DNA of 64,000 bases from Gonatopus flavifemur. Lineage: Eukaryota > Arthropoda > Insecta > Hymenoptera > Dryinidae. The stretch is taken from the NCBI GenBank assembly GCA_018340375.1, contig JAFFJZ010000045.1, forward strand, positions 806,001 through 870,000, written 5' to 3'. Position 1 is the stretch's first letter; every line of letters begins with the position of its first letter. Made by a program: the position numbers and the translations under genes. Under the pieces are notes generated by a model. That model was not told where the DNA came from and searched no databases. It was given only the letters and a program-made list of their open reading frames with translations. This document shows positions 11,180 to 23,800 of this stretch, in pieces.

Positions 11180-11750
11180 ACTCGGGGAGTTTATGGGGTC
11201 ACTGATTACGAATCCGTTGTCAGAATTTCAAAATTCAAAATGGCGGATCCAATATGGCGGACGAAAATTGAAAGAAACCATCGGATTTTCTTCAAACTTG
11301 GTGATCAGGGGTTTTTGGGGTGACTGATTACGAATCTGCTGTTTGAATTCCAAAATTCGAAATGGCGAATCCAATATGGCGGACGAAAATTCAGAAAATC
11401 ATCGGATTCTCCTCAAATTGGGTACCCAACGGTTTTTGGGGTCGCTGATTACGGATCCATTGTCAAAATTTTGAAATTCAGAATGACGGATCCAATATGG
11501 TGGACAAAAATTAAGGAAATCATCGCATTTGATTCGAACTCGATACTCAGGGGTTTCTGTAGTCGCTGATTACGAATCCACGGTCTGAAATTCAAAATTC
11601 AAAATAACGGACCCAATATAGCGGACGAAAATTGTAAAAATCATCGGATTCCCTTCAAACTCGGTACCCAGGGGTTTTCGGGATCGCTGATCACGAATCC
11701 GTTGTCAGAATTCCGAAATTCAGGATGGCGGATGCCGAAAATCAAAACTT
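11180..11750 (+). repeat. ~120-bp satellite array, about 5 units
   Basis: Five diverged units start near 11190, 11308, 11428, 11548 and 11673, each with the core GTCGCTGATTACGAATCC, then AATGGCGGATCCAATATGG. The array abuts the 5' end of the R1-like LINE. The same satellite is found inverted at 15340-15850, in the right arm of the piggyBac element (33600-34490), and as a related variant at 37470-37760. Confidence 0.85.
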
Positions 11751-11979
11751 CATTCATAACTTAATATTAAACAAGAACTAAACGGCCCATTTTGTTGTTC
11801 CTATTATGATCATTATTATTATTATTTCCAACATTGAATCATTATTGATATAATTATCGAATGATATTGACACACCAAATGTGTCAAATCGAAAGATATA
11901 TACATTCACAATATATACAATAATATAAAAAACTGAAATCGTAATGGTTTTTACTTTTGCCACACTTTTTTTACTCAGA

Positions 11980-14480
11980 TCAGTCATCTTCTTCACTCTC
12001 AGAGAGAGATAATGGGAAAGTTACGTTGTCTTTATCAAGTATATCCGGAGTTTTGATCAGGCTTAACACGTCTCTAGGGAGAAACTTTAGTTTTTTCTTG
12101 GGCAACTGTCTTTTACTCGATAACATTGGATCAGAACTCAAAAGGAACCATTTAAAAATGTCTTAATTCGTTTTTTCTCTACTGCATTTCCTGGAGTGAT
12201 GCTCTCGGTACCTTTGGAAATGAATGTTGTTAAGATATTTGAATATAATTATGTATTCATCGACACCGTTAAAGCTCTTGATCTCAACATGACAAGCAAA
12301 ATCAAAGAAAAACAAAAAGCAGCTGCACTTTGGGGTCATCAGTATAAAGTTTCGAATAAATCCTCTAATTCATAAGTTTACTTGATTCTCAAAATTGTTT
12401 TCAAGTCTATGAATTTATGTTTCCAGAGGATGAACAATGTGGCTGATCAATGAAAAACAGTATATGAATATTCATAATTCCCCGAATTCCTTACCAGAAC
12501 AAAACAATTTTCGCGAACATATATTCTCGTGGTTACCATAAATATATAGTTTGCCTAGTAGTCAAAAACGTATTGTGCAATGTATCAAACTGATTGCAGT
12601 ACTTGAGAAGTCAAATTTTTCCCTTCAAAGTGTCGACTCCACTGTGACAAATATAGACTATTATTAAGTGATATACATCATTTTCACCTTTTAAAATCTT
12701 TGTTACGAGCCTCTTGTGCTTCCTCAGTCAATTGGCCTATAGGTAGAAGAGCAGATGCAATGATTTCAGGTCCGTGGATCAAAAACTTGTGCATCGTAGG
12801 TGACATTGGGTACCACGGATATTTTGTCGCGTAGTAGCGTGCCGTGTCTAAAGCGTAATTCTGGAACTTTCCAACGTCTATTTCATGGCCACTTGAAACG
12901 GTAGCTAATACTACATGAAGTCGTTGTATTAGGTTGACATCCACCCCTGTGATTTCGGCAGAAACTTCGGGTTGTGCGAAAAATCGCCTAGCGGTATTCC
13001 CATCATTTGAGTTCCCAAACCCTGGCTCAGGAACATCGACAATGAGGCCACATTTTTCTTTAAAACTTTTCTGTATAACCTTTTTTCGTTCTTTCACCAA
13101 AGCTTTATCTTGTTTTCGTGCTTGCCACTTCTGAATAGGTAGCTTATAAGACAAATGCAGGAGGCCCTCAAAAAATCGTATCCAGCCGTGTAGACAAGAC
13201 AAACCAAACTGGAGGTTTTCGGTTTTGACCGGCCTGGATACTATATCATCAATTTTGTTGAATTCCTTAGATGTGGCACCACATATATAGCACTTCTGGG
13301 TATAGGTTGTCTCAGTTATGGCATTGCATACCTTCCCGTCCACCATAGAAGAAATCATCTCATGTTTCACTGAAACATGTTTTTCATCAGTTCTGAAAGA
13401 AGTAGCCCTCAGATTTTCTATTTCATTATCAACCCGTAGCTTCTCTGCAACCGAAACTTCAGTTGATTCTTTCACAAACTCTATTTTGATTGGCCTACAA
13501 AATCTGGTTGATGATGGCCTTGGATTCTGCCAAATTATTTTTGAATTGCAGTGTAGGCGGAGAGGCACAAGTGAAGTAATGAACACAGCGGAATCACTAG
13601 CTTCCGAACTTTGATATGCTTGTTTGTATGAGGAGTGGCCAGAGCTCCCATCAAACTCCCATTTGGAAATAAGTACCAGGTTTTGTAACTCTTCATCAGA
13701 TAGAGTTGACGAAACCGAATTCTGTAGCTTTAAAATACGTGTAGCTGTGTGATCAAGAAGTGCTTGTAGTTGCACAACAGCGCAGGTTTCTGTTATTTGA
13801 ATAAATTCCTTGTTAGGGAAACACATGCGTTTGGCCAGTTGAATTTTTTTATAAGGTGGAAATTTCTGCGGATCAGCTTCACGCAATAAGCAGTACTGAT
13901 GTTTTGAGAGCTCGGCATCTACTAGGAGAGCTAGAGCATCTTCATCATTCAACATTTTTGGCTCATTTCGCTTGAAAGTTTGATAACCTTTCATATACAT
14001 TTTGGCAAGCTCAGGATCAGAAGATGTAACATCCTTTACAATTTTTGCGGCTTCGATCTGTCCAGACGCTCTCAAACACATTTGTGTGGCGTAAGACAGC
14101 TCTGAGATAGGAGTATTTACTCTGATATTCTCCGTTTTCCTACGTTTCGTTCTTTCTGAACATTCGTTGAATTCAACAAGAGGTCTTCCCACTTGCGTGT
14201 GAACAGTTACAGAATGGGGATTCCTGAAAGTACAAAACACTACCTCTTGTTTTAACCATTCTTCATTATTTTTAAGAAATCGTTCTCCGGTCCTTTGAGA
14301 AGATTCCCATCTCTTTTTAAATACACATTTGAAAGTAGATAAAAGGTTAGAGATCTCTGTAGTTTTGTTATCCGGACAACACGTTATCTCGATGATTTTT
14401 CCTTGAAGGAAAGTGAACTTTTCATCCAACGTAGGTAGAGGACTGCTCCTTAAAATATTGTACATCTCTCTCCGAGTCAT
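11980..14480 (-). pseudogene. Transib/RAG1-like transposase gene, spliced, one nonsense codon
   Basis: Exon 14480-12688 encodes about 597 residues. It then splices at a GT donor (12687) to an AG acceptor (12213-12212), a 476-bp intron. Exon 12211-11980 continues in frame with RYREHHSRKCSR, shows SSDP and ends in an acidic tail before TGA at 11982-11980. TAA at 12165-12163 interrupts exon 2. By alignment with RAG1 core residues I assign catalytic D277 (WEFDGSSGHS), D381 (MVDGK) and E590 (EEAQEARNK), and zinc ligands C397/C400 (CYIC) and H564/H569 (HKFLIH). The spacing of all seven residues matches mouse RAG1 D600, D708, C727/C730, H937/H942 and E962. Role: DDE transposase acting on CACWRTG-type ends, from family knowledge. 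The frame is open upstream to an acceptor-like TTTCTGTAG at 14543-14535, so a further 5' exon is likely; its identity is unresolved. Confidence 0.85.
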
Positions 14481-14699
14481 AGATATTGAATCATCTTTGA
14501 AATCTACAAACGTTGTAGAATTCGATAAAATTCGCTACAGAAACCCCATGTGTTTCTAAAAATTTTTCTAATTTTCTTGGGTTGGATTCAACCCTCTTAA
14601 GCTAATTTTTTTTGCAGTCAACTGTTGAAATTAAACTACTAAGAAGATATAGGTTGTTGAAACACTCACCTATGGCAGCGGAATCCATCTCATTTGGAA

Positions 14700-15339
14700 T
14701 TGTATGTTAACATTGAATGATTTTAAAAAACGAAAAATATTCACCAAGCTCCAAACTTGCACGCGGAAAAAAGTTTACGGTAACGATTACTAGCAAGAGT
14801 AAGAATTCGGTGACAGCTATTGCACAATTGTGATAAGCACCATTTGAAATCAGACCGATTACAACCAACTATTCACGTTGCCATGGAAACGATAGGTTAA
14901 CATAAGAACGATTACCAAATCGCGAGTCATGATTCAGTTCACGAAAAGAAAAGAGATATCAATACTTGAATAACATTTATAAACATTTAGGAAAATGACG
15001 GTTACTTTAGGGGAAAAGAGCATCGCTGAAGAATGTTAGCAGTGAAGTTACCAAAAATTCGTAGTAATAATACTAAATGTTGGTAGTTTTATTGTCATTT
15101 CCCATAGTGAATTCATCAACTCATAGTAAATTCACTACGAATATTCTCCAGCAATACTGTTTTTCTCTCAATGGTCCATCATCTTCCTAAATATCAATGA
15201 TTTCTGGCTTTTGTGTACCCTAAGCCCGCGATGAGAAGAAAAACGAATGGTAATCAATCTCATACAGTTTTCCTCGTGCAGCAAATGTACACTGGAAATA
15301 AAACACATACTAACGTTGAGATAAAATTCAAAGCGAATC
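14700..15339. other. Non-coding stretch upstream of the Transib gene
   Basis: AT-rich, no supported ORF. A minus-strand ATGGATTCCGCTGCCATAG followed by a GTGAGTG donor sits just inside the neighbouring segment at 14688-14663. It could be a first exon, but its phase does not join the main exon at 14534. Confidence 0.5.
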
Positions 15340-15850
15340 TACTGAATTCTGAGTTTTGTGTCCACCATATTAGATACGCTATCTTTGATTCTTGGAATTT
15401 GACAACTGATTCGTAATCAATGACCCCACAAAACCCTGGATACCGAGTTTGAAGGAAATCTGATGATTTTTTGAATTTTTTCATGCCAAACTGGATCCGC
15501 CATTCTGAATTCCGGAATTCAGACCCCGGATTCGGAATCAGCGACCTTAAAAACCTCAGGGTACCGAGTTTGAAGGCAATCCGATGATTTTTCCAATTTT
15601 CATTCGCCATATTGGATCCGCCATTTTGAATTTCGAAATTCAAACAACGGATCCGTAATCAGCGACCTCAGAAACCCTTGGGTAACGAATTTGAAGAAAA
15701 TCCGATGATTTCTCTCAATTTTCGTCCGCCATATTGGATCCGCCATTTTGAATTCCGAAATGAAGACACCGGATTCATAATCAGCGACCCCACAAACTCC
15801 TGCATATCAAGTTTCAGACGGATCTAAGGACTCCTCATCACTCCGTCTAA
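15340..15850 (-). repeat. ~120-bp satellite array, about 4 units, inverted
   Basis: Units on the minus strand centre near 15410, 15530, 15655 and 15776, with the same core as 11180-11750 (GTAATCAGCGACC, ATTGGATCCGCCATT). The two arrays are in opposite orientation on either side of the Transib gene. Confidence 0.85.
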
Positions 15851-16339
15851 TTTTTTGTGATTTCCTGCACAAAAACATGGCGGAATTGCTTAGGGGCAGA
15901 CATGGGCAGCCGTTTTTTTTCTGATGTTTAGGTAAGAGTCCCATCTACCACCTCCAATAAGTCAAACGACGTAATTTCGCGTAATTCTCTACTATTCCTT
16001 CAAAAACCAAACACATTTTCTCATTTATAGATATAGAAATTACATCCAATCATTGCTCTGTCAGTATTTTCCACTCATCAAATTGATATTCTCTTAATTT
16101 TTATTGTATTCTACATAGTTTCAGTAATAGACTCCAATTTGAAAAAGTTGAATCGGTTCATTTCTCGAGACACAGCGTCTTTTTGAACATGCTCGTTATT
16201 CCACTGTCTTTCAATCACGCGGATTATACTTCAAGGAGGGTATTTTGCAACTGGTACACAAGGGCAGGGGGAGCGGATCAGATCTTCTTATATCAGAATT
16301 CCAATACTTGGGACCTTACTCGTCCCAAGGGTCAAATAT

Positions 16340-16440
16340 CCCCAACTACAACCTCCATTTTTGGGGTTTTGGCCAGCTTTTTGGCATTTGGCCCCACTGT
16401 GCGCCGGTCTCTTCAACGTCTCTCATCAGTACATCATCGT
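16340..16440 (-). repeat. Fragment matching the R1-like LINE 5' leader
   Basis: Reverse complement of the leader at about 11095-11145: CGCACAGTGGGGCCAAATGC followed by AAAAGCTGG. It can be read as AFGPTVRR in both places. It lies about 500 bp from the inverted satellite array, whereas at 11150 the two are adjacent. Confidence 0.65.
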
Positions 16441-16714
16441 TCATCATGATATGAGTGTGAAAGCGTGGGTTTGGAATCCCGTCCGTTGATTTGACTGTCG
16501 TATCACTGTACGTATGTATTAAACGTTTTCAATTATGTATGGATAATTCACGTTTCGTCTGATTCGTGTTAACATTCAAACGAATCTTCATCGTGTTCCT
16601 TATCATCCGAGCAGAACTCGTTTTCTTGTTACTAGTTTCCCTACGGAGAAAATTCTCCTTGTTACAATTACAAAAGGGAAACTTTAAAGTAGAGAAAAAA
16701 CAGTTATCGTTGTA

Positions 16715-17811
16715 CCAAGGGAGCTGTTTTGTCGGTCGTCTCCCGCATTTTTGACCCCTGGGATGGGTTTTACCTGCACTGATTCCAGCAGAAATCCTGC
16801 TTCAATTTTTGTGGGCTGCCAAATCGTCCTGGGATGACCCCTTACCCGACGACATTTCCGCCACCTGGCGCAACCACTGCGATTTAGTACTCGAACTCAA
16901 AACTATTTCTTCATCGCGTTGGACTGGTCAAGGGCCAAATATTCTGCATCGAGAGATCCACGGATTTTCCAACGCCTCCAACCCCGCTCATGCCGCAGTA
17001 GTGTATGTGCGCTCGGTCACTGTGAGCGGTGAGATTCGTAGCGATGTGCTCGCTGCTAGAACCAAAGTTGCTCCAATCAAGTCAGTGAGCATTCCGCGAC
17101 TCGAACGCGCCATCGAGGCCGCCTATTAGGCGCCGTATCACTAACACGTCTGATCGTGTACCCCAGTAAATCATCCATTTTGCGTAACACGAAGGTTATG
17201 TGTTAGACTCATTCCACCATTGTGCTGTGCTGACTGCGCAAACTCCTTTCTCATTGGAAGTGCTCCGTTAGGAATCGAGTGGCAGGAATCCAGACCCTAT
17301 TTCCATCCGCCCTCTGTTATCATGTTCCAACTGATAGCAACCCCGCAAACTGTGCCTCTCGTGGTTTAATCACAACTGAGGTACGCGCTCACCCGCTCTG
17401 GTGGCATGACCCAAGCTGGCTTCAACTTCCCGACGAACACTGGCCAACCCAGACTCTGTTGACCTTCTCTCTACGACTTTGGAGGGACGTGCCAAAGCAC
17501 ATACTCACGCAACTCAAATACTTTCCTCGGCCTGGGATTTGGCTGAACGCTACTCCTCTTGATCAAAACGACTCCGCATTACCGCTTGTGTGCTACGTTT
17601 CGTAAACAACGCACGTCGGTCAGGCAATCCGATTCCCACTGATTTCACGTCATCGGTCAGCCTCACGCCACAGGATTTTACCATCGCACGGGACCACCTT
17701 GTTCCCACCGTGCAGAAATCACATTTTGACCAAGACTACGACGCTCTAGAAAAAGGGACTTGCCTTACCCAAGTCCAGCCCGCTGCTTCGTCTCCACCCG
17801 TTTACAGATGA
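16715..17811 (+). pseudogene. BEL/Pao pol fragment: RT end, RNase H, connection
   Basis: The fragment starts with VLSVVSRIFDP, then shifts frame to LWAAKSSWDDPLP. The RNase H domain shows HGFSNASNPAHAAVVYVRS, where the usual first catalytic Asp (HGFSDAS) is Asn. LTRLI-like coding follows in a broken frame. From 17279 comes HVPTDSNPANCASRGL (usually NPAD) and LWWHDPSWL, both characteristic of BEL/Pao pol. Stops and frameshifts near 17130-17270, 17600 and 17810 make it non-functional. Role in the active family: removal of the RNA strand during reverse transcription. Confidence 0.8.
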
Positions 17812-17881
17812 TCCTGGTTTAATTCGTCTCAGCGGGTGGCTCAAACATTCGCCTCGATCCTGAACGCATAAATTCCCGCTG

Positions 17882-19051
17882 GTGTTACCTAGACACCGAA
17901 TATCCGAATTGCTCATCCCCCATCACTATCTGGCCACGCTCGATGGGGTTGTACAACTTACCCTGAAAACCTTGCGTCAAACATATTGGGTATTGGCTGC
18001 GAACACTCAAGTGAAATCGGTGATACACAGGTGCGTCCGCTGCGTCAGAGAACGCGCTGCTGCCTGCGAACAACTAATGGCCGATTCACCGGCTGTCCAC
18101 GTCACTCCCTCGCGCCCATTTTCGCACTCTGGAGTGGATCATGCAGAGCTGCTCGGAGGTACACCATGGAAACGCCGTGGGGTACAATCCCAAAAGGCAT
18201 GGATCGCTGTTTTTGTTCGATGGAGCACTCGCGCCATACACCTGGAGGCTGTAACTGACTGCTCAACTCCGGCCTTTCTACCCGCATTCGAGCGCTCCAT
18301 CGCTCGGCGAGGTATTCCCTCCGATCCTTATTCAGATAAGGATACGAATTTCCAAGAAGCCAATCGAGAACTTGAGATGAACTTCGACCAAGCCCTTCAA
18401 AGTTCGGAGTTCTACAACCGCCTTCTTTCTAGTCAGATCTCCTGGCACTTCCTTTCCTCCTCTGCACCTCATTTTGGAGGAATCTGGGAGGCAGGTGTCC
18501 AGAGCGTTAAGCATCATCTCCACAGAGTTTTGGGAACTTATACTCCCACCTCCGAAGAGCTTTTAACGCTTTTATGTAATGTAGAGACCTGCTTGAACTT
18601 GCGACTGATCGTTCCACTCAGTGATCATCTTGTAGATTATGACGCACTCACGTGTGGCCACTTCTTGGTTGGCACTGCACTTAACGCTTCTCCAGCTCCA
18701 ACTGTACTTAACCTAAGTGAAAATCGTCTTACACGCTGGCAATTAGTGAGGGGGATGTCCGAGCAGTTCTGGCAAATCCGGTCAAAAGACTACCCAAACT
18801 GCTCACAGCAGCGCTCGAAATGGGCCCGCGAAAAAGGAAACCTACGCATAGGGAATCTTGTCCTTATTCATACACACAACCTCCCACCTGCACACTGGGC
18901 ATTGAGTAGAGTGATTTCTTGCCATCCGGGTCAAGACAACTTAGTCCGCGTCGTCACTGTCCAAACTGCTCGAGGCACGCTTCAGCGCCCGGTGACTAAG
19001 CTTTGTGAGCTACCAATTCCAAAAGAGCGATCGGCGAATACCGCTGATTGA
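17882..19051 (+). pseudogene. BEL/Pao integrase with DUF5641-like tail
   Basis: A 389-codon open segment, intact in itself but detached from upstream pol. Residues 1-60 carry the HHCC zinc domain (HH at 14-15, CVRC at 51-54). The catalytic core has D86 (HSGVDHAELL), D152 (YSDKDTNF, normally SDNGTNF) and E203 (GGIWEAGVQSVK). The C-terminal 120 residues have LTRWQLVRGMSEQFW and RIGNLVLIH, typical of the domain after BEL/Pao integrases. Role: insertion of the cDNA into chromosomes. Reading starts after a stop, so the N-terminus is set by homology, not by an ATG. Confidence 0.85.
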
Positions 19052-19789
19052 ATTAGATGAATTTCGGGCGTTTTTGCAATCCCCAAGGCGGGCGGCATAT
19101 TTGGGAGACAGCGGGTTCCATCCGATTCCATTTGTCACCGCGTACATGAGAATTTATTCATAAATCCTAACTCACCTCCCTTTCGCTATAACTCTCAGTT
19201 TCCAGGAGGAACATGATCTGATTCCATCCTAAGGTGGGGATTACCACCTTCTCTGAGACGTGTCACACGACTTCGCACTCTAATTACCGATGTTACCATA
19301 TCAGGGTCGTACCGCGTGTCTTCCGAGACACTACGTTATACTTCCCACGACAACCGCTTTTGTAACTAAGTAGCATCCCTCCCTCTAATTCTCTCACCCG
19401 CGTTCTTTGTAATATTTATATGAATCTTTACTCAAGTTATCGACCGCTTATCACAAAGTTTTGCCGCGAACACGCGTCAACCGCTACTTTTTATTCTCTG
19501 ATGATTGAAGTGATACTGAATAAATCACTATTTCGTCAATCAAACTTCTAATGTGTCGCGAGTGACTTTATTGGGGCCTTTATGCACTATCTTCATCCGA
19601 ACATCCCCACCTGCTCTCTAATCCGTCTCCTCAGCCCTTTCTCAGTACAGCGTCACGAGTACACGGAGTTCTCCAGCATCCCCGCAACACCCCCCTCCAT
19701 CAAATTGAAAAGTTTCTCGGGAATTTCATAATTTTCCAATATGAGAAACTTCAAAAAACTGTCACAATATTTTCATATGAATAAGTTGA
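19052..19789. other. BEL/Pao 3' non-coding region and possible 3' LTR
   Basis: A purine-rich GGCGGGCGGCATATTTGGGA at about 19087-19106 is a plausible polypurine tract, after which an LTR would begin. No second LTR exists in the window, so the assignment rests only on position. Confidence 0.4.
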
Positions 19790-19978
19790 GGAAATATTTT
19801 TGATATGACTCCATATCTGAATTAGATATGAATTCGATCCGACCCGATCTCGAATTGACGCAGATATGATTAGATATATAGAGATATGATTATATCTGGT
19901 TAGATCTGAATCAGATCTGGTCAAAATTCATATCTAATTCGTTCATATCTGGATTATATTCAATTTTTTTCCCCGGGT
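19790..19978. repeat. Right end of the interrupted AT-rich DNA element
   Basis: Imperfect GATATGATTAGATAT / AGATCTGAATCAGATCT words ending in TTTTTTTCCCCGGGT, the mirror of 7981-8097. Confidence 0.5.
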
Positions 19979-20439
19979 GGAATTCTTGGGATTTTTCAGA
20001 GGAAGGAGAATTGTTCATCAGGGGAATACGTGAAGAAGATATGAGTGTTCAAAACCCAGATAGCCTAAGAGTTTCAAAAGAGTTCATGATCAATACAATG
20101 TATTCATATAGAACCCTCTCAGAATTTTTATTGGAAATTCATGGTTTTGTGTGAGAATATAGTTATAATTATGGAGCGTCAATGAGATTCAATACTTTGT
20201 CATCTATCAAAGTATCAAATGATGAATTTCATGCGACAATATGATTATCCACAGGGCCAGCGCCAGAGCGGCGTGGCCGGTAGCGTGGCAATGAGCACCA
20301 GAAATTTGGGGCCACCAAGAAGTGAGAAGCGCCCGAAACTTGGCTGGAAAGCGAATATTTATGCAACATGTTATACTATACCACGATGCCTGCAAATTTG
20401 TCATCCCGAGCAGTGATATCCTTCAGGGGGGGTACTGAT

Positions 20440-20870
20440 TACACAGGCACACACAAAAAAAAAGTGTCATGAACCAGAGGGTAGATCCCATTATCCTTGA
20501 GTTTTTGGGGTCGCTCAACCCGAATATGACCATTAAAAATTTTTTCAAATACCCGTTTTCCCCCACCAACCTCCTGATGGGGGTTGAATTTGTAACATTC
20601 GGAAAAATTCAAATGTACGGGTATTTCTATGTTTTTTGGGACGCTGAGACCAAAAATGATGACGAAAAGAAAATTCAACCCCTCCATTACCCGCTAGCAG
20701 CCTCCTACAACCCCCTGATGGGAGTTGAATTTTAAACATTCGTGAAAAATTCAGATGTATGTGGATTTTTACGTTTTTTGGGACGCTGAAACCAAAAATG
20801 ATGACAAAAAAGTAATTTAACCCCTCCCTCACCCACCAGAACCCTCCTATAACCCCCTGATGGGTTATTC
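20440..20870 (+). repeat. ~130-bp tandem repeat family with a unique head
   Basis: The head (ACACAGGCACAC, then CATGAACCAGAGGGTAG) is followed by about two and a half units containing CCCCTGATGGGGGTTGAATT and GTTTTTTGGGACGCTGA. The same head and units recur at 29545-29990 in this orientation, and units recur inverted at 30310-30890. Confidence 0.85.
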
Positions 20871-20889
20871 TGCAATGTTCTGGAGACAT

Positions 20890-23800
20890 TGTAATATCGT
20901 CAGAACATTCTAGGGATATTACTAAGACATTTGTGCTATGTGGGTTCGGTTCAATCTGTTGATTCAGAAAATACGTGCGATGTCATATCCATTCTAAATA
21001 CGCCAAAAATCGAGCATGGAATGCCAGGTTCAACCGTTCTCAATCGTATAGTTCCCATTCAAAGATGAAGTCGATTGCGTTTGACAGTTTTGGCAGGGCA
21101 TACATAAATTCCAGTTGAGGTACAAGGTTTATATTGTTGGAACAGAAGGTATTCATGACTCGGCCTGATCATTCCTCACACATGCACTAGAAATTATTCC
21201 CCCGTGTACTTGTTTGAAGATATCCGGTTACCAGATACGAGAAAATGATAATTATTTTCTCAAAAGCGCTTAGAATGAAAATTTTCGATTTGTGTTTGTT
21301 ATGTTGCCCCCTGATTTTACCACCTTGTGCCAAATGTCCGGTTTGCAGCCCCCCTCTCCTTGATCCAGGCCTGATGTACATGAATGTGAGATTCAATGTA
21401 TAATTCACAAACATTACAAATATATAGAATCCAAAAAATTCTATCTGTCTGAGAGGGAGTGGATAGTGAAGGGGAGGTCCTAGTGGACCCCGGATATACC
21501 GAATGGTTCTTGCATTGAAATCCCATATTCGAAAAGCTAATATACCGGAAGTTCATTAGGCCGGAAACAATCAGATTTGTCATTCTTGTATAATCTACAC
21601 TATAAAAAATTTTATCAGAAACTTCCTATATATCTATGTGAAGTAATTAACACATACATTAACCTTGGGAATTTTCTGAACTTATCTGGGAATTGACTGT
21701 GGAAGGTTGGGAAGAATCTCATGAAGTTTGGAATTTTCAGATAGATGTATGGGGAATTTCATATAAATGTACCGGGAATTGATGTACACAGTACACATTG
21801 ATGTACAAATGTTCCGGTTGATGTACACAGGAAAATTCCAATTATTTTCTACAGCGTACAAGAGATCACTGTTTTGATCCAATCAAATACTCTTCAAATA
21901 ATCTTCCGGTCCTTCAGCATTCGGAATATAGATTTTTGGCCATGCGTTCAACATTCAGAAATCCCAGTTATTGTTCAGTGACAGCCAAACAAAAAACTGC
22001 CCGCCTAGTTGCGTCCAGAACACTCTAGATATTATTATTCGGAATCCATTCTCAATCAGCATAAGTGATCAATTTGGATTTATAAAGACTTCCTGAAGAC
22101 CTCTTGAATAGTTCCAGTTATGCTGATCGAGATGGATTCATTGTAAATATTTTGAATTCAAAATGAAAACGTCTGGAATGCCCGGACAATCCATCATGAA
22201 ATCTCGATATCAGTCCTTTCTGAACATTAAGTTGTTCATCAATAGTTAATGTTGGAATCAAGATATTCATAATCAATACATATTGATTAGCATAACGGGG
22301 ACTCTTCGCGGGAACTTGTGTGCTGTATGGGTTGTTCTTGCAGACGTTGAACACCCAGCAGTACAATGAACATTCGGTTTGTGATGCTAGATTTGACACA
22401 ACAACCTTACTGCACACCGATGCAACGGTACGTACGTGTGAACATGTACGTATAATTGCGTCTGTTTGAGTAACGTTTTCGTGTCAAACAAGGCGTTGCT
22501 GCATCCAGTGTATTCGGGACCCACCGTAGCGATTTCCTTGATTTGTTTTCTCATAGAAGGAAGTTTTCTAACACGTACATTCAATGAGTCTTGGGATACA
22601 TGAAAAAATTAATTTTGATGAAAAATTGTGAGAGTGCATGTGAATTTCACATTAAACATGAAATTTATATACATTGCATATACACTAAATGTGCAGAATT
22701 TGAAAATGTTCCAAGGGACACGTGTGGTCGTCCAAATGGAAAGGTGTCTAATCGGCGGCTACTCTAACGAATGTAAAAGTTGTCTGGGATGAAGAATCCA
22801 AAAATTCCCATGAAATGCACGATATGTATTGGAGCTTGTACCAATGATATGAATGGAAAGTTGAAAACTCATAAGATGGCGGACTTACGAATTTTTGGGA
22901 CTGATTTTTCACTATCGCTCCTCAAAGCACTATAAGGAAAAAATATGTATATATCAAAGTTTGGAGGATTCTCTTCGAAGATGAGTTCGTGAAAAAATTT
23001 TAAGGAGTCGCTCAAAATTTTCAAAAACTCTAAGAATAGTCAAAATTTATTTCTTTTCATCGTTGAGAGTGTTCAAGATTTGGTGTGGTTTGATTTGCGA
23101 GGATGTGTGTGTACATATTTTGTACTAGTTTGTATATCAGTGAGCTTAGATCCGGATCCATCGATCGCCAGATCACCTGATTATCGTTGGGTAACATCGT
23201 TACTTTTCGCAATTGCGAGAACTATTTCGAATTTCAGCAGTTCACGCGTGACCCCTTCGTAGAGCACAGGTGTGTACTGTATGCTCTGTAACTCAACTAT
23301 CAATTGATCCTTTGTTCGTAGCGAGAGTCCCATTGCGATTTCGTGACTATCGTTTGATGTTCTTCGTTCCCCGCAGGGATATTCTTTTTTACACAAATCC
23401 GTTAATACTAGTCGAACCTATCTGTGCTCCGGGAGTGGTTACGTGTGGCTCACGTATGTGCGCGTATGTGTGAGTCAGATTCCCGCTGAATCTTCGAATC
23501 GCGTGTATTTTATTGCCAATCAAACGTGTTTTGATTCTTATATTGTTAAGAATTAAGATTCAGATTTATTCTTACTTTCGCGGATTAATTTAAGCTTCGC
23601 TTCAGCATATTGTGCTTCCATTTTGGGAGTGCACTGTGGGTGTAAGCTCTAAGTGTACGAGTGTGTGCATTATACTTGAGCGCAAGAGTATGTGTGGAGG
23701 TTTTGCACTTGTGTTACACGCAGTTCGCACGTTTGTCAGTGTTTGCGTGTAAATATAGTCAAAAATTATATTTGTAAGTAACTTTCGACATTTATATTTC

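Larger units (their letters stand above)
16715..19690 (+). mobile_element. BEL/Pao LTR retrotransposon, 5' truncated
   Basis: Contains, in order, the end of the RT (VVSRIFDP), RNase H, the connection region, integrase with HHCC zinc domain and a DUF5641-like C-terminus, then a purine-rich stretch (GGCGGGCGG at about 19087) and a non-coding region that may be the 3' LTR. No 5' LTR, Gag or protease is present, so LTR borders cannot be set by pairing. Frames break at several points. The end at 19690 is an estimate before sequence belonging to the AT-rich element end. Confidence 0.8.

Noticed and set aside
12640..12646. CACTGTG, the Transib/RSS-like heptamer, as an element end
   Set aside because: It lies inside the intron of the transposase gene, not at a border, so it is probably chance.
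14663..14688. Short minus-strand first exon (MDSAAI plus GTGAGTG donor) for the Transib gene
   Set aside because: It ends in phase 1, whereas the main exon needs phase 0 at its acceptor (14534). Left unresolved rather than annotated.
11907..14832. CACAAT at 11907 and ATTGTG ending at 14832 as the Transib terminal repeats
   Set aside because: Only the first six bases and a few later ones match, the expected CACWRTG is not met, and the flanks show no 5-bp duplication.
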